This document shows, piece by piece, positions 1 through 8,261 of a DNA stretch of 64,000 bases. Under the pieces are notes generated by a model. It did not search any database, had not been told where the DNA came from, and saw nothing but the letters and a program-made list of their open reading frames with translations. The stretch's first letter is position 1. Each line of letters opens with the position of its first letter. The stretch covers positions 2,445,501 through 2,509,500 of the forward strand of contig NC_011894.1 of NCBI RefSeq assembly GCF_000022085.1. The letters run 5' to 3'. Made by a program: the position numbers and the translations under genes. Source of the DNA: Methylobacterium nodulans ORS 2060 (lineage in GTDB: Bacteria > Pseudomonadota > Alphaproteobacteria > Rhizobiales > Beijerinckiaceae).

Positions 1-704
1 CCGGCGGCGGGTTCGAGAACCGGATCGCCGAACTGATCGCCCATGATCTCGGCGCCACGGTCACCTACACGTGGTGGGCCCAGCGGCGCGGTTTCCTGCG
101 CAACACGATCCTGGCCGGCCGATGCGATCTCGTGACCGCGATGCCGGTCGGACTCGAAGCCTTGCGGCCGACGCGGCCCTATTATCGCTCGTCCTACGTT
201 GTCGTCTCGCGCACGGACGGCCCCTCCGTCACCTCCCTCGACGACCCGAACCTGCGACGCCTGACCGTCGGCGTGCAGCTTGCCGGCAACGATGCGGCCA
301 GCACGCCGCCGGCACAGGCGCTCGCCCGGCGGGGGATGACCGAGAACGTGCGCGGCTATCTCCTCACCGGCGACTACGAGAAGCCGAACCCGCCCGCCCG
401 GATCGTGGAGGCGGTGGCGAACGGCGACATCGACCTCGCGCTCGCCTGGGGGCCGATGGCCGGCTATTTCGCCGCCCGCTCCGAGCCGCCGCTGCGGGTG
501 ACCCCGATCCGGCCCGCCATCGACGGGCCGAAGGGGCCGATGGTGTTCGACATCGCCATGGGAGTGCGGCGGGAGGACGAGGACCTGCGCCGGGAGGTCG
601 GCGCGGCCCTGGAGCGCCACAGGGCGGAGATCGACGCGATCCTCGCCGAATACGACGTGCCGCGTCTGGACGACCTCCGTCGAACCGAGATGGCCAAGCC
701 ATGA
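1..704 (+). CDS. Quinoprotein dehydrogenase-associated ABC-type substrate-binding protein, C-terminal part
   Basis: The window opens inside this gene; the reading frame starts at base 3 and is open to the TGA at 702-704. The visible part begins with GFENRIAELIAHDLGA and continues through TYTWWAQRRGF and RPYYRSSYVVV, wording typical of the periplasmic binding-protein-like partners (XoxJ/MoxJ type) encoded beside PQQ-dependent alcohol dehydrogenases. Such proteins are thought to help mature or activate the dehydrogenase rather than to import a solute. The signal peptide and N-terminus lie outside the window. The stop overlaps the ATG of the next gene (ATGA at 701-704), so this is probably the promoter-proximal part of the oxidase operon downstream. 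The family call is firm; the exact partner enzyme cannot be seen. Confidence 0.8.
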   Translation, partial: GGGFENRIAELIAHDLGATVTYTWWAQRRGFLRNTILAGRCDLVTAMPVGLEALRPTRPYYRSSYVVVSRTDGPSVTSLDDPNLRRLTVGVQLAGNDAASTPPAQALARRGMTENVRGYLLTGDYEKPNPPARIVEAVANGDIDLALAWGPMAGYFAARSEPPLRVTPIRPAIDGPKGPMVFDIAMGVRREDEDLRREVGAALERHRAEIDAILAEYDVPRLDDLRRTEMAKP

Positions 705-1264
705 TCCGGCGCCTATCCACCCTGCTCCTCGGCGCGCTCGCGCTCTCGGCCTGCCAGCGAGAAGAGCGTGAGGCGCGGCCGAGCCCTGTCGGATCCGAGT
801 CGCAGGAGCAGGTTGCCCTCGTCACCCTGTCGCCCGGCGAGTCGCAGCCGACGACCTCCACCAGCGGCAGGGCCAAGGCGTTCGAAGGCAACGCCTATCA
901 CCTGAGCCAGGGCAAGAAGCTCTTCACCTGGTTCAATTGCAGCGGCTGCCACGCCCAGGGCGGCGGCGGCATGGGGCCGGCCCTGATCGACGACCGCTGG
1001 ATCTACGGCGGCTCGATCGAGAACATCGTCCAGACCATCCGCGAGGGCCGTCCGAACGGCATGCCCTCGTTTCGCGGGCGGGTGCCCGACGAGCAGATCT
1101 GGGAACTCGCGGCCTATGTGCGCTCGATGAGCGGCAACGCCCCGTCGAGCGCCGCGCCCGCCCGCAGCGACAGCATGCACGCGCATCCGTCCGAGAACCG
1201 GACGAGCCCGAGCCCGCCCGTCTCGGGCGGGATCGTCCCGCCCTCGGGCCAGATGCCCCAATGA
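701..1264 (+). CDS. Class I cytochrome c lipoprotein
   Basis: This 187-residue protein begins with a lipoprotein signal (MIRRLSTLLLGALALSAC, lipobox cysteine at residue 18), then a low-complexity linker, then one haem c domain with a CSGCH motif at residues 80-84 after HLSQGKKLFTWFN. A GMPSF segment supplies a plausible distal methionine. The last 45 residues are disordered and rich in Ser and Pro. It overlaps both neighbours by four bases, so it is translationally coupled to the binding protein upstream and to ctaC downstream. The likely role is electron transfer in the periplasm from a dehydrogenase to the caa3-type oxidase encoded next; that direction is inferred from gene order only. Confidence 0.85.
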   Translation: MIRRLSTLLLGALALSACQREEREARPSPVGSESQEQVALVTLSPGESQPTTSTSGRAKAFEGNAYHLSQGKKLFTWFNCSGCHAQGGGGMGPALIDDRWIYGGSIENIVQTIREGRPNGMPSFRGRVPDEQIWELAAYVRSMSGNAPSSAAPARSDSMHAHPSENRTSPSPPVSGGIVPPSGQMPQ

Positions 1265-2277
1265 GCGTGCGGATGAGTGCCTGGCGCCTCCTGCCCCTCG
1301 GGCTTGCCGCGATGCTGGCGGGCTGCAACCTCGCGCAATCCCCTCTGAACCCGGTGAGCCCGCAGGCGCGCGACCTGTTGTGGCTGTTCTGGATCTTCTC
1401 TGGCGTGCTGGCGGCGATCTGGCTCGCGGTGATGCTCGCGCTCCTCGCGAGCGTCCCGGCGCGGAGGGCGGAAGGAGCCGACCCGCTGGCGGTCGACCCG
1501 CGGCGCGAGGGCAGGGCGACCGCTCTGGTGGCCGGGCTCACCGTCGCGACCGGCCTCGTCGTGCTGGTGCTGACGGGCTTGAGCTATGCCGGGCAAAGGC
1601 GGCTGTTCGGCGAGGCGGAGCCGGGCGTCACGATCCGCATTCTCGGGCACCAATGGTGGTGGGAGGTGAGTTACGAGGATTCCGACCCGAGCCGCAGCTT
1701 CAACACCGCCAACGAGATCCATGTGCCGGTCGGGGTGCCGGTTTTCATCACGCTCGAATCGACCGACGTGATCCACTCCTTCTGGGTCCCGAGCCTGATG
1801 GGCAAGCAGGATCTGATTCCGGGGCGCAGCAACGCGATCCGCTTCACCGCCGAGCGCCCGGGCATCTACCGCGGCCAGTGCGCCGAGTTCTGCGGGATGC
1901 AGCACGCCAAGATGGGATTGCTCGTGATCGCCGAGGGCGAGGCGGATTTCGCGCGCTGGCGCGACGGGCAGATCGCGCCGCGCCCGGAGCCTGCGAGCGA
2001 CGAGGCCCGCGCGGGCGAGGCCGCCTTCGTCGCGGCTCCCTGCTCCATGTGCCATCAGGTGCGCGGCACCTCGGCGGGCGGCCGCAACGGTCCGGAACTC
2101 ACCCATGTGGGCTCGCGCCGCACCCTGGCGGCCGGCACCCTGCCGATGAGCCGGGGCAACCTGGCCGCCTGGATCGTCGACCCGCACGGCATCAAGCCCG
2201 GGGTGAACATGCCCCTGGTGAAGCTCGACCCCGACCAGCTGAACTCCATCTCGGCCTACCTCGAGGGGCTCAAATGA
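1261..2277 (+). CDS. ctaC: Cytochrome c oxidase subunit II with fused cytochrome c domain (caa3 type)
   Basis: This 338-residue protein has a lipoprotein-like leader (LAGC at residues 19-22), two membrane helices (about 38-65 and 87-110), a cupredoxin domain and a C-terminal haem c domain. CuA ligands are visible: His172 in DVIHSFW and the C-x3-C-x3-H-x2-M set at Cys207, Cys211, His215 and Met218. The haem c site CSMCH lies at 261-265 with a candidate axial Met at 317. The fusion makes it a caa3-type subunit that accepts electrons through its own haem. It overlaps the genes on both sides by ATGA. An alternative in-frame ATG five codons in cannot be excluded. Confidence 0.95.
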   Translation: MSVRMSAWRLLPLGLAAMLAGCNLAQSPLNPVSPQARDLLWLFWIFSGVLAAIWLAVMLALLASVPARRAEGADPLAVDPRREGRATALVAGLTVATGLVVLVLTGLSYAGQRRLFGEAEPGVTIRILGHQWWWEVSYEDSDPSRSFNTANEIHVPVGVPVFITLESTDVIHSFWVPSLMGKQDLIPGRSNAIRFTAERPGIYRGQCAEFCGMQHAKMGLLVIAEGEADFARWRDGQIAPRPEPASDEARAGEAAFVAAPCSMCHQVRGTSAGGRNGPELTHVGSRRTLAAGTLPMSRGNLAAWIVDPHGIKPGVNMPLVKLDPDQLNSISAYLEGLK

Positions 2278-4190
2278 GCGACGCGGCCTCCGCAGCGGGC
2301 GACCTGCGCGACACCGATCTCGACGGGACGGCGCTCCGCGCACGCCTCGCCCGGGTCTGGGGCACGCGCAAAGGCGTGATCGGCTGGCTGTCCAGCGTGG
2401 ACCACAAGGCCATCGGCCGGCGCTACATCGTGACGGCCTTCCTGTTCCTGTTCCTCGGCGGGCTGACCGCCGTCGTCATGCGTCTGCAGCTCGCGCGGCC
2501 GGAGAGCGGGCTGGTCGGGCCGGATACCTACAACCAGCTCTTCACGATGCATGGCTCGACCATGATGTTCCTGTTCGGCGTGCCGATCGGGGAAGCCTTG
2601 GCCGTCTATCTCGTGCCCCTGATGGTCGGCACCCGCAACATCGCCTTCCCGCGCCTCAACGCCTTCTCGTACTGGGTCTACCTCTCGGGCGGCCTGTTCC
2701 TCTGGGTTTCGTTCCTGCTCAATATCGGGCCCGATATCGGCTGGTTCGCCTACGTGCCGCTCTCCGGGCCGGAATACTCCCCGGGCAAGCGCGCCGATGT
2801 CTGGGCGCAGATGATCACCTTCACGGAACTCTCGGGCCTCGCGGTCGCCGTCGAGATCATCGTGACGGTGCTCAAGCAGCGCGCGCCCGGCATGACGCTC
2901 GACCGCATCCCCGTCTTCGTCTGGGCCATGTTCGTCAATTCCTTCATCATCGTCTTCGCGCTGCCGGCGGTGATGATCGCCTCAACCTTCCTGATCCTCG
3001 ACCGGCTGCTCGGCACGCATCTGTTCAACCCGGCCGAGGGCGGCGACGCGCTGCTCTTTCAGCACCTGTTCTGGTTCTTCGGCCACCCGGAGGTCTACAT
3101 CATCTTCCTGCCGGGCACCGCCTTCGTGTCGGCGATCATCCCGACCTTCGCCCGCCGCGAGATCTTCGGCTACCTGGCCCTCGTCCTCTCGCTCATCGCC
3201 ACCGGCTTCCTCTCCTTCGGCCTGTGGGTCCACCACATGTTCGTGGCCGGGCTGCCGCAGCTCGGGGCGGCCTTCTTCACCGCCTCCAGCATGCTGATCG
3301 CCATCCCGAACGGGCTGCAGATCTTCTGCTGGATCGTCACGCTCTGGGACGGGCGGCCGGTCTGGCGCACGCCGTTGCTGTTCGTCGCCGGCTTCTTCTT
3401 CATCTTCGTGGCGGGCGGGCTGTCCGGCATCATGCTCGCCTCGGTTCCGATCGACACGCAGGTGCATGACACCTACTTCGTCGTCGCGCATTTCCACTAC
3501 GTGCTGATCGGCGGGAACGTTTTTCCGCTGCTCGGCGCGATCTACTACTGGTTCCCGAAATTCACCGGCCGCCTGCTGAGCGAACGCCTCGGCGCCTGGA
3601 ACTTCTGGCTCGCCTTCATCGGCTTCAACGTCGCCTTCTTCCCCATGCACATCGCGGGGCTGATGGGGATGCCGCGGCGCGTCTACACCTACGGGCCCGA
3701 GATGGGCTGGGGCGACCTGCAGCTCCTCTCGACGGCGGGCGCGCTGATCCTGTTCGCGAGCTTCCTCGTCTTCGTCTGGAACGTGGCGACGAGCCTGCGC
3801 GACGGAGCGACGGCCGGCCCGAACCCCTGGGGCGCCGGCACCCTCGAATGGGCGGCAGCCTCTCCGCCCGAACCGCAGAACTTCGACCGCATCCCGCTCG
3901 TGACCCACCGCGAGCCACTCTGGGCGGAGCGGAACGGCCTGCCGGCGGTGACGGGCCTGAGCGTCGGCTATCGCGAACTCGTGGTCAGCAGCGTGGCCGA
4001 GGCCGAGCCGCAACTGCGCGAGACCTCGCCTGAGCCCTCGATCTGGCCGCTCGTGGCGGCGCTCGCGGTGGGGGCGACCTTCCTCGGCTCGATCTTCACG
4101 CCCTACGCGGTGCTCTGGGGAGCGCCGCCGATCGCGGCGGCGCTCACCGGCTGGTTCTGGCCCAAGAACACGGCGGAGGATGAGCAATGA
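2274..4190 (+). CDS. ctaD: Cytochrome c oxidase subunit I
   Basis: This 638-residue integral membrane protein is the catalytic haem-copper subunit that reduces oxygen to water and pumps protons. The sequence shows the family hallmarks: WLSSVDHKAIGRRY near the N-terminus, the haem ligand region FTMHGSTMMF, the CuB/tyrosine region FFGHPEVYI with the D-channel glutamate, LWVHHMF, and the double haem ligands in VVAHFHYVLIGG. The last 60 residues add a further membrane segment (LVAALAVGATFLGSIF), as in other caa3 sets. The start ATG at 2274 overlaps the ctaC stop and the stop overlaps the ctaE start, so stoichiometric coupled translation is likely. Confidence 0.97.
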   Translation: MSDAASAAGDLRDTDLDGTALRARLARVWGTRKGVIGWLSSVDHKAIGRRYIVTAFLFLFLGGLTAVVMRLQLARPESGLVGPDTYNQLFTMHGSTMMFLFGVPIGEALAVYLVPLMVGTRNIAFPRLNAFSYWVYLSGGLFLWVSFLLNIGPDIGWFAYVPLSGPEYSPGKRADVWAQMITFTELSGLAVAVEIIVTVLKQRAPGMTLDRIPVFVWAMFVNSFIIVFALPAVMIASTFLILDRLLGTHLFNPAEGGDALLFQHLFWFFGHPEVYIIFLPGTAFVSAIIPTFARREIFGYLALVLSLIATGFLSFGLWVHHMFVAGLPQLGAAFFTASSMLIAIPNGLQIFCWIVTLWDGRPVWRTPLLFVAGFFFIFVAGGLSGIMLASVPIDTQVHDTYFVVAHFHYVLIGGNVFPLLGAIYYWFPKFTGRLLSERLGAWNFWLAFIGFNVAFFPMHIAGLMGMPRRVYTYGPEMGWGDLQLLSTAGALILFASFLVFVWNVATSLRDGATAGPNPWGAGTLEWAAASPPEPQNFDRIPLVTHREPLWAERNGLPAVTGLSVGYRELVVSSVAEAEPQLRETSPEPSIWPLVAALAVGATFLGSIFTPYAVLWGAPPIAAALTGWFWPKNTAEDEQ

Positions 4191-4828
4191 GCCCCTTGCG
4201 CGTCGAGGCGCGACCGGTCGAGGCCGATGCATCGCGGCCTGTCGGGCGCGACCTCTCGGCCCTGCCGACCTACGGCTTCGGCCCGACGAGCCCGATGTGG
4301 TGGGGCACGCTCGGCTTCTTCGTCATCGAAGGCATGGGCTTCGCGCTCGCGCTCGGCACCTATTTCTACCTGGTCCAGCAGAACCCGCACTGGCCCCTCG
4401 CGCCGGTCCCGCCCGATCATTGGGCGGGGACCCTCAACACCGTGCTGCTGCTCGCGAGCCTCTGGCCGAACCGGGTGACCGACCGCGACGCGCATGCGGA
4501 GGATCTCGGGCGCGTGCGGCGCGACCTCGTGATCATGTCGCTCGTCGCGCTCGTAACGGTGGCCGTGCGTCTCTACGAGTTCAGGGGTCTCGGCGTGCGC
4601 TGGGATCAGAACGCCTACGGCTCCATCACCTGGATTCTGCTCGGTCTGCACCTGGCGCATCTGATCACGGATGCAGGCGACACCCTCGTGCTCACGGCGC
4701 TGATGTTCACCCGTCACGCGACGGGCAAGCGGTTCAGCGACGTCAGCGACAATGCCTTCTATTGGTATTTCGTCGTGCTGTCCTGGCTACCGATCTATCT
4801 GGCCGTGTACTGGCTGCCGCGCTGGTGA
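4187..4828 (+). CDS. ctaE: Cytochrome c oxidase subunit III
   Basis: This 213-residue membrane protein begins with a soluble stretch ending LPTYGFGPTSPMWWGTLGFF and then shows about five hydrophobic helices. GMGFALALGTYFYL, ITWILLGLHLAHLITD and FYWYFVVLSWLPIYLAVYW match the haem-copper oxidase subunit III family. It has no metal centre and stabilises subunit I. It starts on the ATGA shared with ctaD. The final tryptophan-rich end YWLPRW is usual for the family. Confidence 0.93.
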   Translation: MSPLRVEARPVEADASRPVGRDLSALPTYGFGPTSPMWWGTLGFFVIEGMGFALALGTYFYLVQQNPHWPLAPVPPDHWAGTLNTVLLLASLWPNRVTDRDAHAEDLGRVRRDLVIMSLVALVTVAVRLYEFRGLGVRWDQNAYGSITWILLGLHLAHLITDAGDTLVLTALMFTRHATGKRFSDVSDNAFYWYFVVLSWLPIYLAVYWLPRW

Positions 4829-4835
4829 GGCTGCG

Positions 4836-5225
4836 ATGCGGAACTGGTTGACCAAGGGGTTGCCGTCGGCCGGTCTCTTCGCCGGCCCGGTGGCTTGGCT
4901 GGTGAGCACGCAGGCGAACTACGCGCTCGTCCCCTGGGTCTGTGCGCAAAGGCTGCCCGCCATCCCAGTCCTCGCGGCAGTGCTGGTCGTCCTGAGCCTG
5001 TGGGGAGGTTTCCTCTCGGGGCGGGCCTATCTCCGGCCGCCGGAGGCCGACGAGACCACCGTGCCCGCGCCGGACGGTTCGCGCGCCGCATCCCTCGACG
5101 CTCCCGAGGGCGGTCGCCCCCACCGTCTGGTTGCGGCGATGGGCGTGTTGATCGCTCTCCTGTTCGCCCTCGTCATCGCGGCGCAGGGAGCGGCCGGACT
5201 GGTCCTCGACGGGTGCGAGCGATGA
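4836..5225 (+). CDS. Small membrane protein of the caa3 oxidase operon
   Basis: This 129-residue protein of unknown function has about three hydrophobic segments (near residues 8-25, 32-52 and 100-122) and a charged linker between the second and third. It begins seven bases after ctaE and its stop overlaps the ctaG start, so it belongs to the oxidase operon. Comparable small membrane proteins often sit between subunit III and CtaG in caa3 clusters. A role in oxidase assembly is possible but rests on position only. Confidence 0.75.
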   Translation: MRNWLTKGLPSAGLFAGPVAWLVSTQANYALVPWVCAQRLPAIPVLAAVLVVLSLWGGFLSGRAYLRPPEADETTVPAPDGSRAASLDAPEGGRPHRLVAAMGVLIALLFALVIAAQGAAGLVLDGCER

Positions 5226-6175
5226 GCCGATGCGGGGCACTGGGCAGGAAACGGGCGCCTCCCAGTGCGGCAGGCGTCTCCCTGCTCGCCGCAATCCCCC
5301 TCCTGCCGGCCGACGCCTCGGCCCATGGCGGTGATCTCGGGGAGCTCTGGCTGACCGGACCGGCCTGGACGAGCGACCCGAGGGTCGTCATCCCGCTCTA
5401 CCTCAGCGCCGTCCTGTTCCTCGTCGGGACGCTGCGCCTGTGGCGGCGGGCCGGCCATGGCCGCGGGGTGCGCCGCTGGCAGGTCGTCTGTTTCTGGAGC
5501 GGCTGGACCGTTCTCGCCCTGGCGCTGCTCTCCCCCCTGCACTGGCTCGGCGAGCGTCTGTTCACGGCGCATATGATCGAGCACGAGCTGCTGATGGCCG
5601 TCGCGGCCCCGCTCCTCGTGCTCGCCCGTCCGGGAAGCACGATGCTGTGGGCCCTGCCGGTGCGCTGGCGTGCGCCCGCCGGCGGGATCGCCCGCCTGCC
5701 CATCCTCGGCGGCATGTGGCGCGCCGTCAGTGCGCCGCTGCCGGCGACGCTGCTCCACGCGCTCGCGCTCTGGGCCTGGCACATGCCGGGCCTCTACGAT
5801 CTCGTGCTGGTGAACGCCTTTGCCCACTGGCTCCAGCATCTCAGCTTCCTGCTCTCGGCGCTCCTGTTCTGGTGGGCCCTGCTGCGAGGGCCTGCCCGGA
5901 TCCGCGGCTACGGCGCCTCGTTCCTCTACCTGTTCCTGACGAGCCTCCATACGGGCCTGCTCGGGGTGCTGCTGACGATGTCACCTCGGCTCTGGTACCC
6001 GCGTCAGGTCGCGGCGGCGGCCGAGTGGGGCCTGACGCCGCTGGAGGACCAGCAGCTCGCCGGCCTCGTCATGTGGGTGCCGGCCGGGCTGGTCTATGCG
6101 GTCGCCGCTCTGGCGCTGGCGGGTCTCTGGATCCGGCGCTCGGGGCCAGCATCGGGGCAGGCCCATGCGACGTAG
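5222..6175 (+). CDS. ctaG: caa3-type cytochrome c oxidase assembly protein CtaG
   Basis: This 317-residue polytopic membrane protein has at least six helices after an N-terminal hydrophobic leader. LHWLGERLFTAHMIEHELLM, LALWAWHMPGLYD and FAHWLQHLSFLLSALLFWW contain the conserved histidines of the caa3_CtaG family, which is linked to copper delivery or assembly of caa3 oxidases. It is distinct from the Cox11 type of CtaG. It overlaps the preceding gene by four bases and the following cytochrome gene by eleven bases. Confidence 0.9.
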   Translation: MSRCGALGRKRAPPSAAGVSLLAAIPLLPADASAHGGDLGELWLTGPAWTSDPRVVIPLYLSAVLFLVGTLRLWRRAGHGRGVRRWQVVCFWSGWTVLALALLSPLHWLGERLFTAHMIEHELLMAVAAPLLVLARPGSTMLWALPVRWRAPAGGIARLPILGGMWRAVSAPLPATLLHALALWAWHMPGLYDLVLVNAFAHWLQHLSFLLSALLFWWALLRGPARIRGYGASFLYLFLTSLHTGLLGVLLTMSPRLWYPRQVAAAAEWGLTPLEDQQLAGLVMWVPAGLVYAVAALALAGLWIRRSGPASGQAHAT

Positions 6176-6566
6176 ATGGATCGCCTTCTTCGCCGCGGTG
6201 GCGGTGCTCGCGGTTGCGGGGGGCATTGCCGTGCATCGGATCGAGCGCCATCAGCAGCAGGTCCGACTGGCCAGGACCCTGACGGGAGGCGACCCCGACC
6301 GGGCGCCTGATCTGATGATCGCCTATGGCTGCGCCGGCTGCCACGAGATCCCGGATCTCGCGGGTCCCAGAGGGCGGGTCGGGCCACCGCTGCGCACCTT
6401 GGCCGAGCGCGTCTACATTGGCGGCGTCGCGGCCAACACGCCCGAGAACCTGGTGCGATGGATCGTCAACCCGAAGGCTTTCGCCCCTCGGACCGCGATG
6501 CCGGTCACCGGGATCTCGGAGGCGCAGGCCCGGGACGTCGCCGCCTATCTGTACGCTCACCGCTGA
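6165..6566 (+). CDS. Membrane-anchored monohaem cytochrome c
   Basis: This 133-residue protein has an uncleaved-looking N-terminal helix (residues 5-24) and one haem c domain. The haem site CAGCH is at residues 56-60 and a probable axial Met112 is in RTAMPVTG. The start overlaps the end of ctaG, so it is the last gene of the oxidase operon. It probably shuttles electrons in the periplasm to the oxidase. The fold resembles the small cytochromes found with caa3 and alternative terminal oxidases. Confidence 0.88.
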   Translation: MRRRWIAFFAAVAVLAVAGGIAVHRIERHQQQVRLARTLTGGDPDRAPDLMIAYGCAGCHEIPDLAGPRGRVGPPLRTLAERVYIGGVAANTPENLVRWIVNPKAFAPRTAMPVTGISEAQARDVAAYLYAHR

Positions 6567-6649
6567 GCGATCAGGCGTGCCTGCTGATCGGGATGGGTCG
6601 CGGCTCACCCCATGAGCGGCGCCCTGTCCCGCTCCGTTCAGCCTGCGTG

Positions 6650-7000
6650 AGAGAAGGACGACCTGCTCCCATTCCCGGACAAGCTCGTCGGCCGACACCA
6701 CCGGATGGCGGACCGTTCCGAGGCCGGCGCCATCGGCGGATCGGCAGCTGGTCGCATCCTGAGCCCTGAGGAGTATCCCCTCGCACGGGCGGTCAGGGGC
6801 GAGGTCGTCCATACCATGAGTTTCCTGCACCGGGCCGACGACGGCCGCGAGTGCTGAACGCGCGTCGGCGGCATCCCGGTGCACGACGGCGATCCGCAGG
6901 CCCTCGTGGTGGTCCAGGACGTGGACGACCGGAAGCGGGCGGAAGACGCGCTGCGCGAGAGCGAGGAGCGGTTCCACCGCTTCGCGCAGCCACGGCGCCG
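6650..7000 (+). pseudogene. Remnant of a PAS-domain sensor protein
   Basis: One frame reads RILSPEEYPLARAVRGE, then FLHRADDGREC, an in-frame TGA at about 6855-6857, then TRVGGIPVHDGDPQALVVVQD and DRKRAEDALRESEERFHRFA. This is the end of one PAS domain and the start of the next, as found in sensor histidine kinases and hybrid sensors. The similarity stops at about 7000 and no kinase or output domain follows, so this is a decayed fragment and not a working gene. Confidence 0.7.
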
Positions 7001-7040
7001 AGGCCCGCAGCCTGCACGGAGCCGCGTCGGGCCCGAGGCT

Positions 7041-7283
7041 TCACGGCTCAGGTGGCGTGAAAGCCTCCTCGTCGGCCGCCCTCAACAACTCGACGATCCG
7101 TGCCGCACGCCCAGACGGGATCGGCCGCCCTTCGTTCAGCATGGCCTCATCGTTCTCGATCCAGGCCCGCGCCTCCGCGAGTTCGGCGCGCGTCGCGCCC
7201 AACTTCAGGATCTCGGCCAGGGTCAGGTCATCCACGGGCCCGGCGAGCGCCCTGGCCTCCGACAATGTCAGCGTGTCCGCCAA
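7041..7283 (-). CDS. Small conserved hypothetical protein
   Basis: This 80-residue acidic protein starts MADTLTLSEARALAG and is predicted to be mostly helical. It has a central motif LAEILKLGATRAELAEARAWIE. The codon use fits a real high-GC gene. I recognise the pattern as a small soluble protein common in Methylobacterium-like genomes but know no function for it. It stands alone between a decayed PAS gene and hsp20. Confidence 0.6.
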   Translation of the reverse strand: MADTLTLSEARALAGPVDDLTLAEILKLGATRAELAEARAWIENDEAMLNEGRPIPSGRAARIVELLRAADEEAFTPPEP

Positions 7284-7480
7284 GACGGTCCTCCATCATC
7301 GTGAAGGGTGACGGGATGCGATGTGGGAAGGGCGGCACGGGGTTCAACCGGCCCGAGCGCAGGGTATCGCTTGCGGGGCTCTGCCCGACCGCGCCGCCAC
7401 GGCCGCTATCCGGACGGGGATGGTCCGATGTCCCGCGGATCTCATGAGCGGCAGATCGATCGTTTCACCCGCTTCGCGCC

Positions 7481-7508
7481 CTTGACACAGAGAGAGGCGC
7501 CACCATCT
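7481..7508 (+). promoter_or_regulatory. Candidate RpoH (sigma-32) promoter of hsp20
   Basis: CTTGACA at 7481-7487 and CACCATCT at 7501-7508, separated by 13 bases, match the sigma-32 consensus CTTGAAA - N13-15 - CCCCATNT closely. Transcription would begin near 7515, giving a leader of about 85 bases before the hsp20 start. Confidence 0.65.
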
Positions 7509-7510
7509 TT

Positions 7511-7600
7511 AACATCGCCAAGGCTAGAGTGCTTGGCGCCATGGGCGCTGGCAAGTGTCCAGCGCTCTCATACCCATGTTGCTCAATGGAGGATATGGCT
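7511..7600 (+). promoter_or_regulatory. ROSE-type RNA thermometer in the hsp20 leader
   Basis: The leader holds successive hairpins. CGCCAAG 7516-7522 pairs with CTTGGCG 7532-7538, and GCGCTGG 7545-7551 pairs with CCAGCGC 7559-7565. A final small stem is formed by TTGCTC at 7579-7584 and the Shine-Dalgarno region GGAGGAT at 7588-7594. That last stem leaves a G opposite G next to the Shine-Dalgarno sequence. UUGCU facing the ribosome site with this G-G mismatch is the signature of ROSE elements, which melt on heat shock and free the ribosome site. Confidence 0.8.
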
Positions 7601-8098
7601 ATGAGAAATCTGATTCCCTGGGGACGCAGCCGCAATTCGGTCCCGAGCAGCGCAACCGGCTCCGAGGTGAGCCCGTTCCTGACGCTGCACCGTGAGATGA
7701 ATCGGCTGTTCGATGATGTGTTCAGCCGCTTCGAGACGGGCATGCCGTCCTTGCTTGGGCCGTCCTGGCCGAGCATCGAGGTGAGCGCATCGGACAGGGA
7801 GGTCCGCGTCTCGGCCGAGCTGCCGGGCCTGGAGGACAAGGATGTCGAGATCCTGGTGGACGATGATGTCCTGACCATCCGCGGCGAGAAGAAGGCCGAG
7901 ACGGAGGACAAGGAGCGCGGCTTCAGTGAGCGCACCTACGGCCGCTTCGAGCGCGTGATCCCGCTGCCCTACGGCGTGGAGGAGGACAGGGCGCAGGCGT
8001 CGTTCAAGAACGGCGTCCTCACCGTCACCCTGCCGAAGTCGGCCAAGGCGCAGGAGCGCGCCAAGCGCATCGCCATCAACGGCAAGAGCAACGCATAG
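7601..8098 (+). CDS. Small heat shock protein, Hsp20 / alpha-crystallin family
   Basis: This 165-residue chaperone has a short N-terminal arm with the helix SPFLTLHREMNRLFDDVFSRF. The alpha-crystallin domain (about 60-150) includes IEVSASDREVRVSAELPGLE, VLTIRGEKKAE and the end motif FKNGVLTVTLPKS. It binds unfolding proteins without ATP. The ATG at 7601 was chosen because GGAGG at 7588-7592 is eight bases upstream; the ATG at 7595 is too close to it. Heat control is suggested by an RpoH-like promoter and a ROSE-like leader. Confidence 0.95.
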   Translation: MRNLIPWGRSRNSVPSSATGSEVSPFLTLHREMNRLFDDVFSRFETGMPSLLGPSWPSIEVSASDREVRVSAELPGLEDKDVEILVDDDVLTIRGEKKAETEDKERGFSERTYGRFERVIPLPYGVEEDRAQASFKNGVLTVTLPKSAKAQERAKRIAINGKSNA

Positions 8099-8112
8099 CA
8101 TGGATGCAGACT

Positions 8113-8144
8113 CGCCCCCGCGTGCCACGCCGCCCGCCGGGGGC
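8113..8144 (+). terminator. Candidate terminator hairpin after hsp20
   Basis: CGCCCCCG and CGGGGGCG flank a GC-rich loop shortly after the hsp20 stop. There is no strong T run, so termination by this hairpin is only likely. Confidence 0.4.
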
Positions 8145-8261
8145 GTTCCCTTGGCTGGGACGAGGGAGCGAGACCATGGAGCAGATGCAAGCCGAAACGC
8201 AGCGTGAGATCGCCCGGACGTCCTCCGCGGCGGAGACAGCCCGGGTGTCTCCGAACCGTCG

